64,000 nucleotides of DNA from Fibrobacter sp. UWR3 (lineage in GTDB: Bacteria; Fibrobacterota; Fibrobacteria; Fibrobacterales; Fibrobacteraceae): contig NZ_FRCW01000002.1 in NCBI RefSeq assembly GCF_900143055.1, positions 372,001 through 436,000 of the forward strand, read 5' to 3'. This document shows positions 40,038-48,413 of the stretch, in pieces. Below the pieces are notes generated by a model that was given only the letters and a program-made list of their open reading frames with translations, was not told the origin of the DNA and searched no databases. A program made the translations under genes and the position numbers. Every line of letters starts with the position of its first letter. The first letter of the stretch is position 1.

Positions 40038-42127
40038 AACAGGCTTTTTTAAACGTATTGAAGAAAATAGGGGCTAGTGTCGCCCCCCTGCAGAACCTCG
40101 TGCTGATTTCGCTTGCAGCATGGGTCACACATATTGTCTTGCGCGTACTGCTCCTGTTCCGCAGCAACCCCTACGGCTTCCCGTTCGTCTCTAAGCCGGA
40201 CTGGTTCATTTTCCATGCAGTGTGCATCGACTTCATGTGGATTGTGAACGCCCTCGTGGTGTTCCTGATTCTGGGCGGAATCGCTGTCCGCATCGCTAGC
40301 GGCTCTAATGCAATCGGGACAGGGACCGCCGCCACCCGCAGAGTCGCGGTAGTCACAAAAGTCACGACCATTCTCTACGCCGTTTTCCATACCGCAATCT
40401 TGCTCCTGACGCTTCTGGACAACGAGACGCAGCGATTCTTGGGCGGGCATTTGACCTTCGGGCTTGTAGACACCTACAAGGACACATCCTCCATCATCGT
40501 GTTCTACGACTACGTGGCAAACGATCTTTCCGTACCGTACCTGCAGTTTGTGGTGTTGGCTCTTATGCTCCCGCTAACATACGGTGTTTACAGATTGCTT
40601 TGCAAGTGGTACCGTTCCCGCGAAGGCTTAAGCGAGAACCGTTTCTATGTCAAGAAATCCGTCATCGCGATGCTCATCTTCTACATCGCATCGTACTCGT
40701 TCGTTTACTTTATCTGGACCGGCAACGCCCGCATGACAAAGCTCCGTCCGGTCGTTTCGCTAATTTACAACGACCTGTTCGTGGCAAAGAAGGCGAGCGG
40801 CCTTACAGACGCCGACCTTGGCACGTACCGCACGGCCTACCAGAACCTGTGGCAAAAAATCGAGGGCGATTCCGACTGGCAATTCTCCGACGCGAAGGAA
40901 GGAAACGGTCTCCCGCTTTACCGCGTGCCGAGTGCGGAACTCCTGAACAGCGAAAAGCTCAAGGCCCAGCGCGAAATGCAGCCAAATTTTATATTGGTGC
41001 TCATGGAATCGCAGCGCGGTTGGAATACCGGCTACATGAATCCGCAACTCCAGCCCTCGCCCACGCCGTTCATGGATTCGCTCGCGGCCCATTCGCACGT
41101 GTGGATGCGCATGCATACGAGCGGCGTGCCCACTACCGGCGGCGTACTCTCGACGCACATCGGCATTCCGCACCATTCCAGACTCGCGCAGGCGACCGAC
41201 CTTGCGCACGTAACGCTCCCGAGCTTTGTGCAGGTGCTGACCGAAAACGGCTACAGCACGCATTACATGTCTGCCGCCGACCCCGCCTGGGATAATCTGG
41301 GCGTGTGGATGTCCAAGTGGTACACGCAACAGCATTACAACCGCGAACGCGAAGACGATTCCACCTTCATCGACAACGCGATTGAATACGTGCGCGACAC
41401 GCTTTCTAAAGAAGGCAAACCCTTCCTTGCAACGCTCATGACGCGCTCGAACCATTACCCGTTCAACTTTGCCGCGGGCATGACCGACGAAGAAAAGAGC
41501 CGCCCGCTGCAGGAGCGCATCAACGTGACCATGGGCTATGCCGACAGGCAAATCGCCCGCTTTATTCGCGCTGTCGAAAACGAGGAATGGTACAAGAACA
41601 CCTACGTGATCATCATGGCGGACCACGGATTCCCCCTGGGTGAAAACGGCGTTTCTACCATGAACGGCGGCGGATTTTCGAACGTGAGCTGGATTCCGTT
41701 CTTTATTCACGGGAAGGGGCTCGAAGCCGTCCGTGACACGACTCCTGCCGCTCAGATTGACATCGCGCCCACGGTGCTTGAACTTGCGGGATTCGCCGTA
41801 CCGAATATATTTATGGGACATAACTTGCTGCGCGGTGGTTCGGCAAGCTCACCAACCGAGGCCGATTCCGTGCCGGAACCGCTCGCAGGCCTTTCCCTCG
41901 GGGCGTATTCGGGTTATGCCGCCATCGGGCTCGACGGTTACCGCTTTATCGCGAAATACCCCGCCCAGGACGAGACGCACATCTTTGCCGACAGCGACAC
42001 CCGCCAGGAAAACGAGCTCACCGGCAAGTTGCAAAACGAAGAAGGCCGCCCAATAGAAACTTATTTAGGTGCGACCCTCGATACATTGCTCAAGATTTCG
42101 GATTACTCGCTCGAACGCGGGCTTTAA
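40034..42127 (+). CDS. LTA-synthase-like sulfatase-fold phosphotransferase
   Basis: A 697-residue membrane enzyme. Five hydrophobic helices (about 15-235) precede an extracytoplasmic alkaline-phosphatase/sulfatase-type domain (about 310-640) with FILVLMESQRG, a TSGVPTTGGVLSTHIG loop expected to hold the nucleophilic Thr, FLATLMTRSNHYPF, and the metal-binding IIMADHGFPLG. Relatives transfer phosphoglycerol or phosphoethanolamine to glycans and lipids. The segment GGSASSPTEADSV (about 601-613) is encoded by an inserted palindromic repeat. It overlaps the GT4 gene, so both probably act on one glycan. Its stop overlaps the convergent barrel gene. Confidence 0.87.
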   Translation: MKQAFLNVLKKIGASVAPLQNLVLISLAAWVTHIVLRVLLLFRSNPYGFPFVSKPDWFIFHAVCIDFMWIVNALVVFLILGGIAVRIASGSNAIGTGTAATRRVAVVTKVTTILYAVFHTAILLLTLLDNETQRFLGGHLTFGLVDTYKDTSSIIVFYDYVANDLSVPYLQFVVLALMLPLTYGVYRLLCKWYRSREGLSENRFYVKKSVIAMLIFYIASYSFVYFIWTGNARMTKLRPVVSLIYNDLFVAKKASGLTDADLGTYRTAYQNLWQKIEGDSDWQFSDAKEGNGLPLYRVPSAELLNSEKLKAQREMQPNFILVLMESQRGWNTGYMNPQLQPSPTPFMDSLAAHSHVWMRMHTSGVPTTGGVLSTHIGIPHHSRLAQATDLAHVTLPSFVQVLTENGYSTHYMSAADPAWDNLGVWMSKWYTQQHYNREREDDSTFIDNAIEYVRDTLSKEGKPFLATLMTRSNHYPFNFAAGMTDEEKSRPLQERINVTMGYADRQIARFIRAVENEEWYKNTYVIIMADHGFPLGENGVSTMNGGGFSNVSWIPFFIHGKGLEAVRDTTPAAQIDIAPTVLELAGFAVPNIFMGHNLLRGGSASSPTEADSVPEPLAGLSLGAYSGYAAIGLDGYRFIAKYPAQDETHIFADSDTRQENELTGKLQNEEGRPIETYLGATLDTLLKISDYSLERGL
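41837..41857. repeat. Palindromic repeat inside the sulfatase-fold gene
   Basis: GGTT-CGGCAAGCTCACC-AACC shares the TTCGGCA(A/G)GCTCA core with copies at 45167, 48370 and 49517. It lies in frame and adds a loop of about seven residues. Confidence 0.75.
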
Positions 42128-42735
42128 ATTCTAAACGCGATGCCGCCACTCATAAAGCCGCGATAGCCCGCACCCAGCTCTGCATAAACGCTCACATACG
42201 GGAACAGGAATTCCAGACCGACTGGCGTCAACTGGACGGAGGGCAATCCGACGCTTTCCAGCCCGCTGTCAAATTCAAGCAAGGCTCCGACGCCTATGCG
42301 ACTGTATGGCCTGAAATGGTCAAAGAGCGTAAACCAGTTGAACTTGCCCTCGACCGCAATGTGTATCAGGTGGTGGTCCAGGAAATCGTCCGCCTTACAG
42401 TACATTTCATGGTCGGTGCCTTCGCAAACGCTTTCATAGGAACTGTAGTACTCGTAAGAGGCCACAAGACCCGCCTCAATATGAGGGGTAAAGACGTAGC
42501 GTGCGCCTAGGCTCGCTACCGTATAATTCGATTCATAGTCGACTTCGTCGGGAACGTCGCATTTTCCATTATTGCAATAATCGAAATCCTCCAGCGATCC
42601 GCCCAGAACTGTAAGGCTCGAGTAAGTCGCAAAGCCACCACCCACGTCAATGACAAAGCGTTCTTGAGGAATTGATTCCCCGGCAAGAGCCGGAACAGCG
42701 AACAACGCCGCAATCAGAACAAAGCATTTTCTCAT
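42124..42735 (-). CDS. Outer-membrane beta-barrel protein
   Basis: A 203-residue protein with a signal peptide (RKCFVLIAALFAVPALA). The mature part alternates amphipathic strands (RFVIDVGGGFATYSS, SNYTVASLGARYVF, IEAGLVASYEYYSS, YSRIGVGALLEF, YVSVYAELGAGYRG) and ends in an aromatic/hydrophobic terminus GGIAFRI, as expected for a small 8- to 10-stranded barrel. Two Cys pairs (CNNGKC, CEGTDHEMYC) suggest disulfide loops. The start MRKCFVL is preferred over the longer ORF to 42801, whose extra residues precede the signal peptide. Function unknown. Confidence 0.78.
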   Translation of the reverse strand: MRKCFVLIAALFAVPALAGESIPQERFVIDVGGGFATYSSLTVLGGSLEDFDYCNNGKCDVPDEVDYESNYTVASLGARYVFTPHIEAGLVASYEYYSSYESVCEGTDHEMYCKADDFLDHHLIHIAVEGKFNWFTLFDHFRPYSRIGVGALLEFDSGLESVGLPSVQLTPVGLEFLFPYVSVYAELGAGYRGFMSGGIAFRI

Positions 42736-42808
42736 ATAAAAGAAAATACAAAAAAAACGTCGTTTATAAACTACAGTCAAAGTCAGAAGCGAGTATAGCA
42801 AGGCCGCA

Positions 42809-42845
42809 GACCCCGAAGCCGTATTCTAAATACGGCGAGTCGGTC
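42809..42845. repeat. CGAA/GAG hairpin repeat, copy 1
   Basis: Inner stem GCCGTATT-CTA-AATACGGC (42818-42836), then the internal loop CCGAA/GAGTC, then an outer stem GACC/GGTC (42809-42812, 42842-42845). Compare copy 3, where both stems differ but still pair. Confidence 0.75.
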
Positions 42846-42848
42846 GAG

Positions 42849-42871
42849 AAGGATGTTATGCGAAGCTTATA
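42849..42871. repeat. 23-bp direct repeat, copy 1
   Basis: AAGGATGTTATGCGAAGCTT followed by ATA, identical to 43018-43040. Confidence 0.85.
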
Positions 42872-42878
42872 CACTAAG

Positions 42879-42896
42879 CCGAAGCTAGAAGCGAGC
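42879..42896. repeat. CGAA/GAG hairpin repeat, copy 2 (short)
   Basis: CCGAA-GCT-AGA-AGC-GAGC: a minimal version of the hairpin with a 3-bp inner stem and the same CGAA and GAG flanks. Confidence 0.5.
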
Positions 42897-42910
42897 AGAA
42901 CGACGCCACA

Positions 42911-42944
42911 GGACCGAAGCTGTATAAAAATACAGCGAGTGTCC
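42911..42944. repeat. CGAA/GAG hairpin repeat, copy 3
   Basis: Inner stem GCTGTAT-AAAA-ATACAGC (42919-42936), internal loop CGAA/GAGT, and outer stem GGAC/GTCC (42911-42914, 42941-42944). Stem sequences differ from copy 1 with pairing kept. Confidence 0.75.
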
Positions 42945-43017
42945 GAGAAAATCTATGAGGCGAGTGCAGCGCAAGCATATTTATATGGTTGCATTGCCGA
43001 GCCGATTAGATTTCTGC

Positions 43018-43045
43018 AAGGATGTTATGCGAAGCTTATAGCGAG
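43018..43045. repeat. 23-bp direct repeat copy 2 with CGAA/GAG hairpin copy 4
   Basis: The 23-bp repeat (43018-43040) ends within CGAA-GCT-TAT-AGC-GAG (43030-43045), next to the stop codon of the RND gene. Confidence 0.65.
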
Positions 43046-43046
43046 G

Positions 43047-45695
43047 CTATTTTTTCTTGAGCCAGGCACCGCACAAATACATCGTAAAGATGATGCTTGT
43101 AATCAGGAACATCGCGATGCTGATGCATGCGAGGTCGCCGATGCCCTTCAGGCCGCGGTGGGTGGTGAACAGGAACCCGACAAAGCCCGCAATCGTCGTG
43201 GTGGAACTTGCCATCACGTTACGGCCGGTGGTATCCATCAGTTGACGGAGCGTCAGATTCTTGTCGCTCATCCACGAGGTAATCATGTGAATCGTGGAGT
43301 CGATTCCGATACCGAGCGCCATCGGGATAACAATCACGTTGTAAATGCTTATCTTCCCGAATTCAAACATGTCGGTGAGGAACCCGAGAAGCCCAAGGGT
43401 GAGGAGTGTTCCCATGCCAAAGGAAATGCAGCCTGCCAAGAAGAGTTTCGGCTTGCGGAAAGAAATGACCAGCGTACCGAAAATCACGAGAATAATCACC
43501 AGCGCAAGCCTGAAGCTATCCTTCTTCACGGAGTCGATCACGTCGGAAAGAATGAACTGCGAGGAGAACGTGCGCAGGTCTTCGCCGTCAAAGTTCCAAT
43601 GGCCATAGCGTTCTTGGAATCGGTGCAACGCGTGGGCATCCCAGCTCGGGAAGTCACCGTAGATAAAGCCAATTTTTCCATAGCTGCCGTCCTTTTCACG
43701 CAACAGGTCAAGAGTCCAGCTCGGGACATCTTCGGCGGTAAAGGTTTTCTCTACAGAGGATAGCTTGCGCAGGTTCGCAATATTCACGGAATCTTCGCCC
43801 TCGGCACGATCAAACACGCGGGCCTCTACAAGGTCGCGGATTTCTTCGATGATTTCGAGGCGGGCTTCCTGGGAATCTTTTGGCGGAACGAAACTCTTGA
43901 GGGTGAGGAAACTTCCGAGGGTGGAATCGTGTTCCACGTGCAGGCGCACCATCAGTGTGTCATAAAGTTTGTCGAGCTGTTCGGGCTTAGAACCCATCAC
44001 GGCGGCCGGTGTCGACGTTACCGCCTTACCTGTAGCACGCGTCACCTTCGTAGAAATCTTGTTCTTCGAGGCCGATACGTTCGTCGAGACGCGACGCAGG
44101 TTACGGAGGTTGTGTTCGAAGTCCACATCCTGTGCAAACCAAATGGAAACTGCACCGAGCGCAAAGCTCGCAAAGGCCGCATACTTGAAGAACTTGAGGA
44201 TTTTCGCCTCGTCCCAGGACTTGGGCAACAGGGAATTTTCCGGAGCCTTCGGGATTCCGCCCATGCACTTGATAAAGACGGGGAGCACAAGCACAGAGGT
44301 AAGCATGCTGAAAAATACGCCTACGGAGGCCACCACGCCGAACTCATAGAACCCACGGAAGTGCGCAGCGAGAAGAGTCAAGAAAGCAGCAATCGTCGTG
44401 AAGCTTGCGAGCAAGAAGGGCTTGAGCATCTTCCTCTGGGCGTGTTCCAGCACTTCTTCAAGGGTGGCGTATTTGTGCAAAAGTTTCTGCGATGTTCCCA
44501 AGATGTGAATCGAGTAGTCGATACCGATGCCCAGAATGATGGAGGCGACAAACACCGTGAACGGGTTCAGCTTCCCGTAGAACAGGGCCGTAAACGCAAG
44601 CGTCGGGAGGCAGGCGTACAGCACCGAAGCAGTCACCAGAATCGGGCCCTTTACGCTCCTGAAGAAGAATATGGTGAGGAAGATGATAAGCACCAGGCTG
44701 ATGGCGAAGGAGAAAACGGAATCGTTGGCCACTTCATCCACTTCCTTGAGGCCCTCGTAGGTGCCTTCCACCGTAAAGCGTGTGGGCACCGGGTACGTCT
44801 TGCTGCTGAAATAGGCAAGCAAGGAATCGGTGCGGGCCAAGATATGCGTCACGAATTCGTAGTCGGTAGAAGGCTTGATGAGCTTCGCGTTCACCACGCC
44901 GTTGTAGAGAATCTTCCCGGTACTATCCGGGCGCGGGGAACCAATCAGGCGGTTCTTGAGTTCAGAAGGAATCGTCGACTTGGAATCCCATTCCACTTCT
45001 TCGTTCGAGGCGGCCTTCGCATCGATTGTGTCGCCCTTGGATTTCTTGAAGAATGCGTCAAAGGCACTCACCGCCTCGTCAGGGAGGCCGAGTTCCTGCG
45101 GCAGGTTCTCGTCAAACCACACGCGTTCCTTTTTCGCGGGCGCGGCAGCCACTTGCGCGGAGTCAGGTCCCTGAGCCTGCCGAAGGGACGAATCAGTCGA
45201 GGCGTCGCCCAGCAAATCCACAACGAGCGGGCCGTTCTTGCGGCCAATTTCAAGCTGCAAATCCTCAAGATTGTCGCGGATATTCTCGAGGTGCTTTACC
45301 GGCAGATAAAGAAGTGCATTGTCCTTGAAAAACTGGTTGTCGTTATCCACCTGGGTTGAAACGAAGTCTCCCTGCCAGTTCTTGTGAATGTAATCGGCAA
45401 TGGAATCCTGCAAGGCCACCACCAGGTTCACGTCCTCGCTCTGGATGGCAATCATGAACTTGTCGGTGGATCCGAAACGCTGGTACGATTCCTCGAGAGC
45501 CTTCACGCTCGGGGTGCCCTCGGGCAGCAGGTGCGAAAGGTCGGCATCTAGCTTAAGGCCCGGCTTAAAGAGAATAGGAACCGCAAACAGAACCGCCAAA
45601 ATCAGGTAGAAGGCAAGTGCCTTGTACTGGTGCCTGCAAATCAGCGGAATGTACCAATTGGAAAATCTTTCGGGAAGTGATTTCTTGTTAGCCAT
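43047..45695 (-). CDS. RND/MMPL-family exporter (HpnN-like)
   Basis: An 882-residue membrane protein with two repeats, each of one helix, a large periplasmic domain and a five-helix bundle. Helices include KALAFYLILAVLFAVPIL, AISLVLIIFLTIFFFRSV and LALVIILVIFGTLVISF; the sterol-sensing-like segment ILGIGIDYSIHILG in the first half is mirrored by ALGIGIDSTIHMITS in the second. This is the layout of MMPL and HpnN hydrophobe exporters, driven by the proton gradient and often moving lipids. No membrane-fusion or outer-membrane partner is adjacent. The start MANKKSLPERF is preferred to an in-frame ATG 12 codons upstream. Residues 169-177 (SLRQAQGP region) derive from an inserted repeat. Confidence 0.88.
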   Translation of the reverse strand: MANKKSLPERFSNWYIPLICRHQYKALAFYLILAVLFAVPILFKPGLKLDADLSHLLPEGTPSVKALEESYQRFGSTDKFMIAIQSEDVNLVVALQDSIADYIHKNWQGDFVSTQVDNDNQFFKDNALLYLPVKHLENIRDNLEDLQLEIGRKNGPLVVDLLGDASTDSSLRQAQGPDSAQVAAAPAKKERVWFDENLPQELGLPDEAVSAFDAFFKKSKGDTIDAKAASNEEVEWDSKSTIPSELKNRLIGSPRPDSTGKILYNGVVNAKLIKPSTDYEFVTHILARTDSLLAYFSSKTYPVPTRFTVEGTYEGLKEVDEVANDSVFSFAISLVLIIFLTIFFFRSVKGPILVTASVLYACLPTLAFTALFYGKLNPFTVFVASIILGIGIDYSIHILGTSQKLLHKYATLEEVLEHAQRKMLKPFLLASFTTIAAFLTLLAAHFRGFYEFGVVASVGVFFSMLTSVLVLPVFIKCMGGIPKAPENSLLPKSWDEAKILKFFKYAAFASFALGAVSIWFAQDVDFEHNLRNLRRVSTNVSASKNKISTKVTRATGKAVTSTPAAVMGSKPEQLDKLYDTLMVRLHVEHDSTLGSFLTLKSFVPPKDSQEARLEIIEEIRDLVEARVFDRAEGEDSVNIANLRKLSSVEKTFTAEDVPSWTLDLLREKDGSYGKIGFIYGDFPSWDAHALHRFQERYGHWNFDGEDLRTFSSQFILSDVIDSVKKDSFRLALVIILVIFGTLVISFRKPKLFLAGCISFGMGTLLTLGLLGFLTDMFEFGKISIYNVIVIPMALGIGIDSTIHMITSWMSDKNLTLRQLMDTTGRNVMASSTTTIAGFVGFLFTTHRGLKGIGDLACISIAMFLITSIIFTMYLCGAWLKKK
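45167..45189. repeat. Palindromic repeat inside the RND gene (SLRQAQGP-type)
   Basis: GTCCC-TGAGCCTGCCGAA-GGGAC is a 5-bp-armed palindrome. In the minus-strand gene it is read as SLRQAQGP, a peptide known to arise from this kind of interspersed repeat. It sits in a poorly ordered Ser/Ala/Pro stretch of the first periplasmic domain. Confidence 0.8.
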
Positions 45696-45809
45696 ATAAG
45701 GCAATATAATAAAAAGGGCCGCATACGGCACGGCACGCGACTCAAGTTATTGATAATCACGCATATATTCCTGATAAAAAGACGTAGTTGAAACATTACA
45801 AACGCGTTT

Positions 45810-45823
45810 GATATTATAATATC
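45810..45823. promoter_or_regulatory. 14-bp AT palindrome upstream of the orphan lipoprotein gene
   Basis: GATATTATAATATC is a perfect inverted repeat about 85 bases before the lipoprotein ATG, in the gap to the divergent RND gene. A possible operator; no further support. Confidence 0.3.
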
Positions 45824-45906
45824 ATATTATGTAAATGCATAATAGTTTATTTTTCAATCCATTGACGGTCACTAAAAAATGTATTTTTATTAAAATAGGG
45901 TAATGT

Positions 45907-46284
45907 ATGAAAAACATTGTATTAATAATGACATGCTTTTTTTTCATGGTCAGCTGCCAAAGCACAGGTTTTTTAATGGCAAGAGCAAATGTAACCATGA
46001 TAAACGAGCCTTATCCGGCAAAAAGCGAAAATGCAAATATTGAAGTTTATGTAACTAAAATACCATCCGAACCATACATTGAATTAGCACAAATTACATG
46101 CGATGATACTGAAGATGATTGGAATTTAAAACAGATAAAAATAAAAGCTCGTGAAATAGGAGCTGACGGAATAATCATTTTGGGCAAATCAACATCTAGT
46201 ACTGTAGGAGTTCCTATCGGAAACATATACTATATGGCATCCGAAGAATATGGTATGAAAGCAATTGCTTTTAAATATAAGTGA
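45907..46284 (+). CDS. Small AT-rich lipoprotein
   Basis: A 125-residue lipoprotein: MKNIVLIMTCFFFMVSC gives a signal with lipobox MVSC, followed by QSTGFLMARAN. The mature part (IELAQITCDDT, then LKQIKIKAREIGADGIIILGK) resembles small lipoproteins of the DUF4156/YdgA-like kind, in which an A-x-x-GAD motif is common; this is a weak match. Base composition is strikingly AT-rich against both neighbours, suggesting later acquisition. It stands alone on the plus strand between two minus-strand genes. Confidence 0.72.
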   Translation: MKNIVLIMTCFFFMVSCQSTGFLMARANVTMINEPYPAKSENANIEVYVTKIPSEPYIELAQITCDDTEDDWNLKQIKIKAREIGADGIIILGKSTSSTVGVPIGNIYYMASEEYGMKAIAFKYK

Positions 46285-46322
46285 TTTGCAAATTTAAAGC
46301 ACTATTACTGAAGCAATCATTC

Positions 46323-48353
46323 CTACGGCATCATGATGTCGTTGCGGAGCACAGAACGAACGACTCTGGCGGCACCCACCGCCTTCTTTTTCCAGGCAAG
46401 GTCGCTTGCATCCGTCGTGAGCGCATACGGGGATTCGCCTCCCGTGCCTGCGCGGTAAACGTCCTCGTTCTCGAGGCCTCCGGTAAGAACGTGGTCGCGG
46501 AACCCGAGGTAGTAGGCGTTCTGCGAGAAGAATACCGACGGCTGTTCTGCAGGGCGCTCCTGAGCGAGCAAGTCATAACCCCAGAAATGATTCGGTTCAC
46601 GCACCTGCGCCAGGTCAAAGATGGTCGGACCTAAATCCAGTTGCGACGCGACATCCTCGCGAACGGTAAGCCCGTTAAGGAGCGCGGTATCCGCCGAGAA
46701 AATCCCGATGAAAATCTGCGATGCGGAAAGCCCGAGCGGTTGCGGAACCATGTAATCCACGGAATCCACGGGAGTGTCGTGGTCCCCCAGGATAAAGACA
46801 ACCGTATTTTTGAAATCGGGGCGGGCGGAGAGAGCTTCGAAGAATCGCCCGAGTTGCTGGTCGGTATAGCGAACCGCGTTCCTGTAACGCGCCATAGCGT
46901 CGTCCGGCTTTGCGGCAAACGCATCGGGATAGCCGTAGAACGGAATATGCGAAGAAATCGTGTTGAATGAAAGTTCCCACGGCTTATCTGCCGGCATTTT
47001 CCGGAGCACGTCAATCGCTAGATCCACACCCAGGCTATCCGCAGTACCTTCCACTTTCTCCTCGCCTATCAGGTGCCATTCCTTTTCGAAAAACTTTTCG
47101 ATAAACGGAAGCGTATGGTCAAAAATCGGGTTCGAAACCGTCACGTACGCCCGCTGATAGTTTGTCAGGAATTCGGGCCAGCCCTTGAACTTGTTCGCCG
47201 CATAGAAACTGGGCACGTCACGGTTCGGGTGCGAGGGGAACCCCATGTAGGTCGCCATCGTGCCGCGCACCGTCGGGTAACCGCCGCTAAAGGCGTTCTT
47301 GAACCAGAGGGCTCCACCCAGCGCATTGCCGGCAGAATCCTTTTCGAAGTAAGCGCCATTCGCAAGCGTCCAGATGTTCGGAGCTACCGCGGTATCGCCG
47401 ACCAGCATCTTGTTGAATATACGGCCCTTGAACGATTCGCCCATGATGAACACGATGTTGTAGGGCTTTTTCGCCCTGTATTCATGAGCCGGCGCGCTAC
47501 GGTACATCGGGAGTTCCAGGGCATCGCTGCGACCCGCCGCAAAGTCCTTCGGCAAGAAGGCATCCAAATCGCCGACAAGTTCCTCGGTAATCTTCGCGTT
47601 GTCATGAATGAACTCGAAAGTCTCGACCGCGGCAATGTGCAGGATGGGCGCCGTAAGCGTGTGCTTGCCGAGCGTAAACCGCATGTCCACCTTCGTGTGC
47701 GTCACCGGGATTTCAATCCACCCGCGTGTACCCGTAAGAAACAGCACGAGCGGCACCAGCGAGAGTGCCATACCTACGGCAAACATCACGCCGGGAACCT
47801 TACGGGAAGCGGGCTTCCAAGCGCCATTGCGGTTATCGAGCACGAGCGTCTGGCGGCGAGCGCGTAGCCGAAGCGTATAGGCAACTACAAAGGCGATGCC
47901 ACCCGCAAAGCAGAGCACGACCATCGAAACCCAGAGCACCGTCCCGAGCAGGTCGCCACCCAGCGTAGAAACCGTAGTGGCATCGGTGATATTCGAGATG
48001 TGGAAATACGTGCGCAGGAAGGAATAGGAAAGGCGCTGGTGCGAAAAACGAAAAACATCGTAGTCCGCGACAGCAATAAAGAAGTAGAGCGCATAAAAGA
48101 CGGCAAGCCCGCGGGGAGCGCGAGCAAACCCGAAAAGCCCAGCCATGGCAAGCACTGCACCGAACGCCATGAAAATCTGCCAGAGGGTCTTGCCCTCGAA
48201 CATTTCGGCCATCGAGAGCCCGAGCGGATCGGGCAGGCTGTAGAAAAACACCAGCAGTACGCTCTGTACCACAAGGGCAATGAGTGCCATTGTGAGGTAG
48301 GGATTCTTTAAACAAGAAAATATTTTATCAATCAGACGCATAGGCAAAAGCAA
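46323..48353 (-). CDS. Second LTA-synthase-like sulfatase-fold phosphotransferase
   Basis: A 676-residue membrane enzyme, related in layout to the one at 40034. Five N-terminal helices (about 18-205) precede a periplasmic domain with NIVFIMGESFKGRIF (metal site), AFSGGYPTVRGTMATYMG (expected Thr nucleophile), LSFNTISSHIPFYG and VVFILGDHDTPVD (metal-binding Asp-His). Such enzymes add phosphoglycerol or phosphoethanolamine using phospholipid donors. It is the last gene of the glycan operon that begins with the flippase, 60 bp after the GT4 gene. The start could also be ATG 48341 (MRLIDKIF). Confidence 0.86.
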   Translation of the reverse strand: MLLPMRLIDKIFSCLKNPYLTMALIALVVQSVLLVFFYSLPDPLGLSMAEMFEGKTLWQIFMAFGAVLAMAGLFGFARAPRGLAVFYALYFFIAVADYDVFRFSHQRLSYSFLRTYFHISNITDATTVSTLGGDLLGTVLWVSMVVLCFAGGIAFVVAYTLRLRARRQTLVLDNRNGAWKPASRKVPGVMFAVGMALSLVPLVLFLTGTRGWIEIPVTHTKVDMRFTLGKHTLTAPILHIAAVETFEFIHDNAKITEELVGDLDAFLPKDFAAGRSDALELPMYRSAPAHEYRAKKPYNIVFIMGESFKGRIFNKMLVGDTAVAPNIWTLANGAYFEKDSAGNALGGALWFKNAFSGGYPTVRGTMATYMGFPSHPNRDVPSFYAANKFKGWPEFLTNYQRAYVTVSNPIFDHTLPFIEKFFEKEWHLIGEEKVEGTADSLGVDLAIDVLRKMPADKPWELSFNTISSHIPFYGYPDAFAAKPDDAMARYRNAVRYTDQQLGRFFEALSARPDFKNTVVFILGDHDTPVDSVDYMVPQPLGLSASQIFIGIFSADTALLNGLTVREDVASQLDLGPTIFDLAQVREPNHFWGYDLLAQERPAEQPSVFFSQNAYYLGFRDHVLTGGLENEDVYRAGTGGESPYALTTDASDLAWKKKAVGAARVVRSVLRNDIMMP

Positions 48354-48358
48354 AGGAA

Positions 48359-48403
48359 GATCCCCGCCTTGGTTCGACTTCGCTCACCACAGGTCGCGGG
48401 GAT
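48359..48403. repeat. ATCCCCGC/GCGGGGAT palindrome enclosing a second repeat
   Basis: ATCCCCGC (48360-48367) and GCGGGGAT (48396-48403) enclose TGGTTCGACTTCGCTCACCA (48370-48389), itself a palindromic relative of the TTCGGCAGGCTCA repeat. It fills the gap between GT4 and sulfatase-fold genes of the operon. Confidence 0.7.
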
Positions 48404-48413
48404 GACACAGGAA

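Larger units (their letters stand above)
42736..43046. other. 311-bp gene-free region filled with short hairpin and direct repeats
   Basis: The gap between the barrel gene and the RND gene contains at least four CGAA-stem-GAG hairpins (42809, 42884, 42911, 43030) and two copies of a 23-bp direct repeat (42849, 43018). Long open frames that cross it on the plus strand are repeat-derived and have no recognisable protein features. Confidence 0.7.

Noticed and set aside
42672-43763. A 363-codon plus-strand protein across the barrel-RND gap
   Set aside because: The frame is built from hairpin and direct repeats and from the antisense of the RND gene; residue make-up is unlike any exported or soluble protein.
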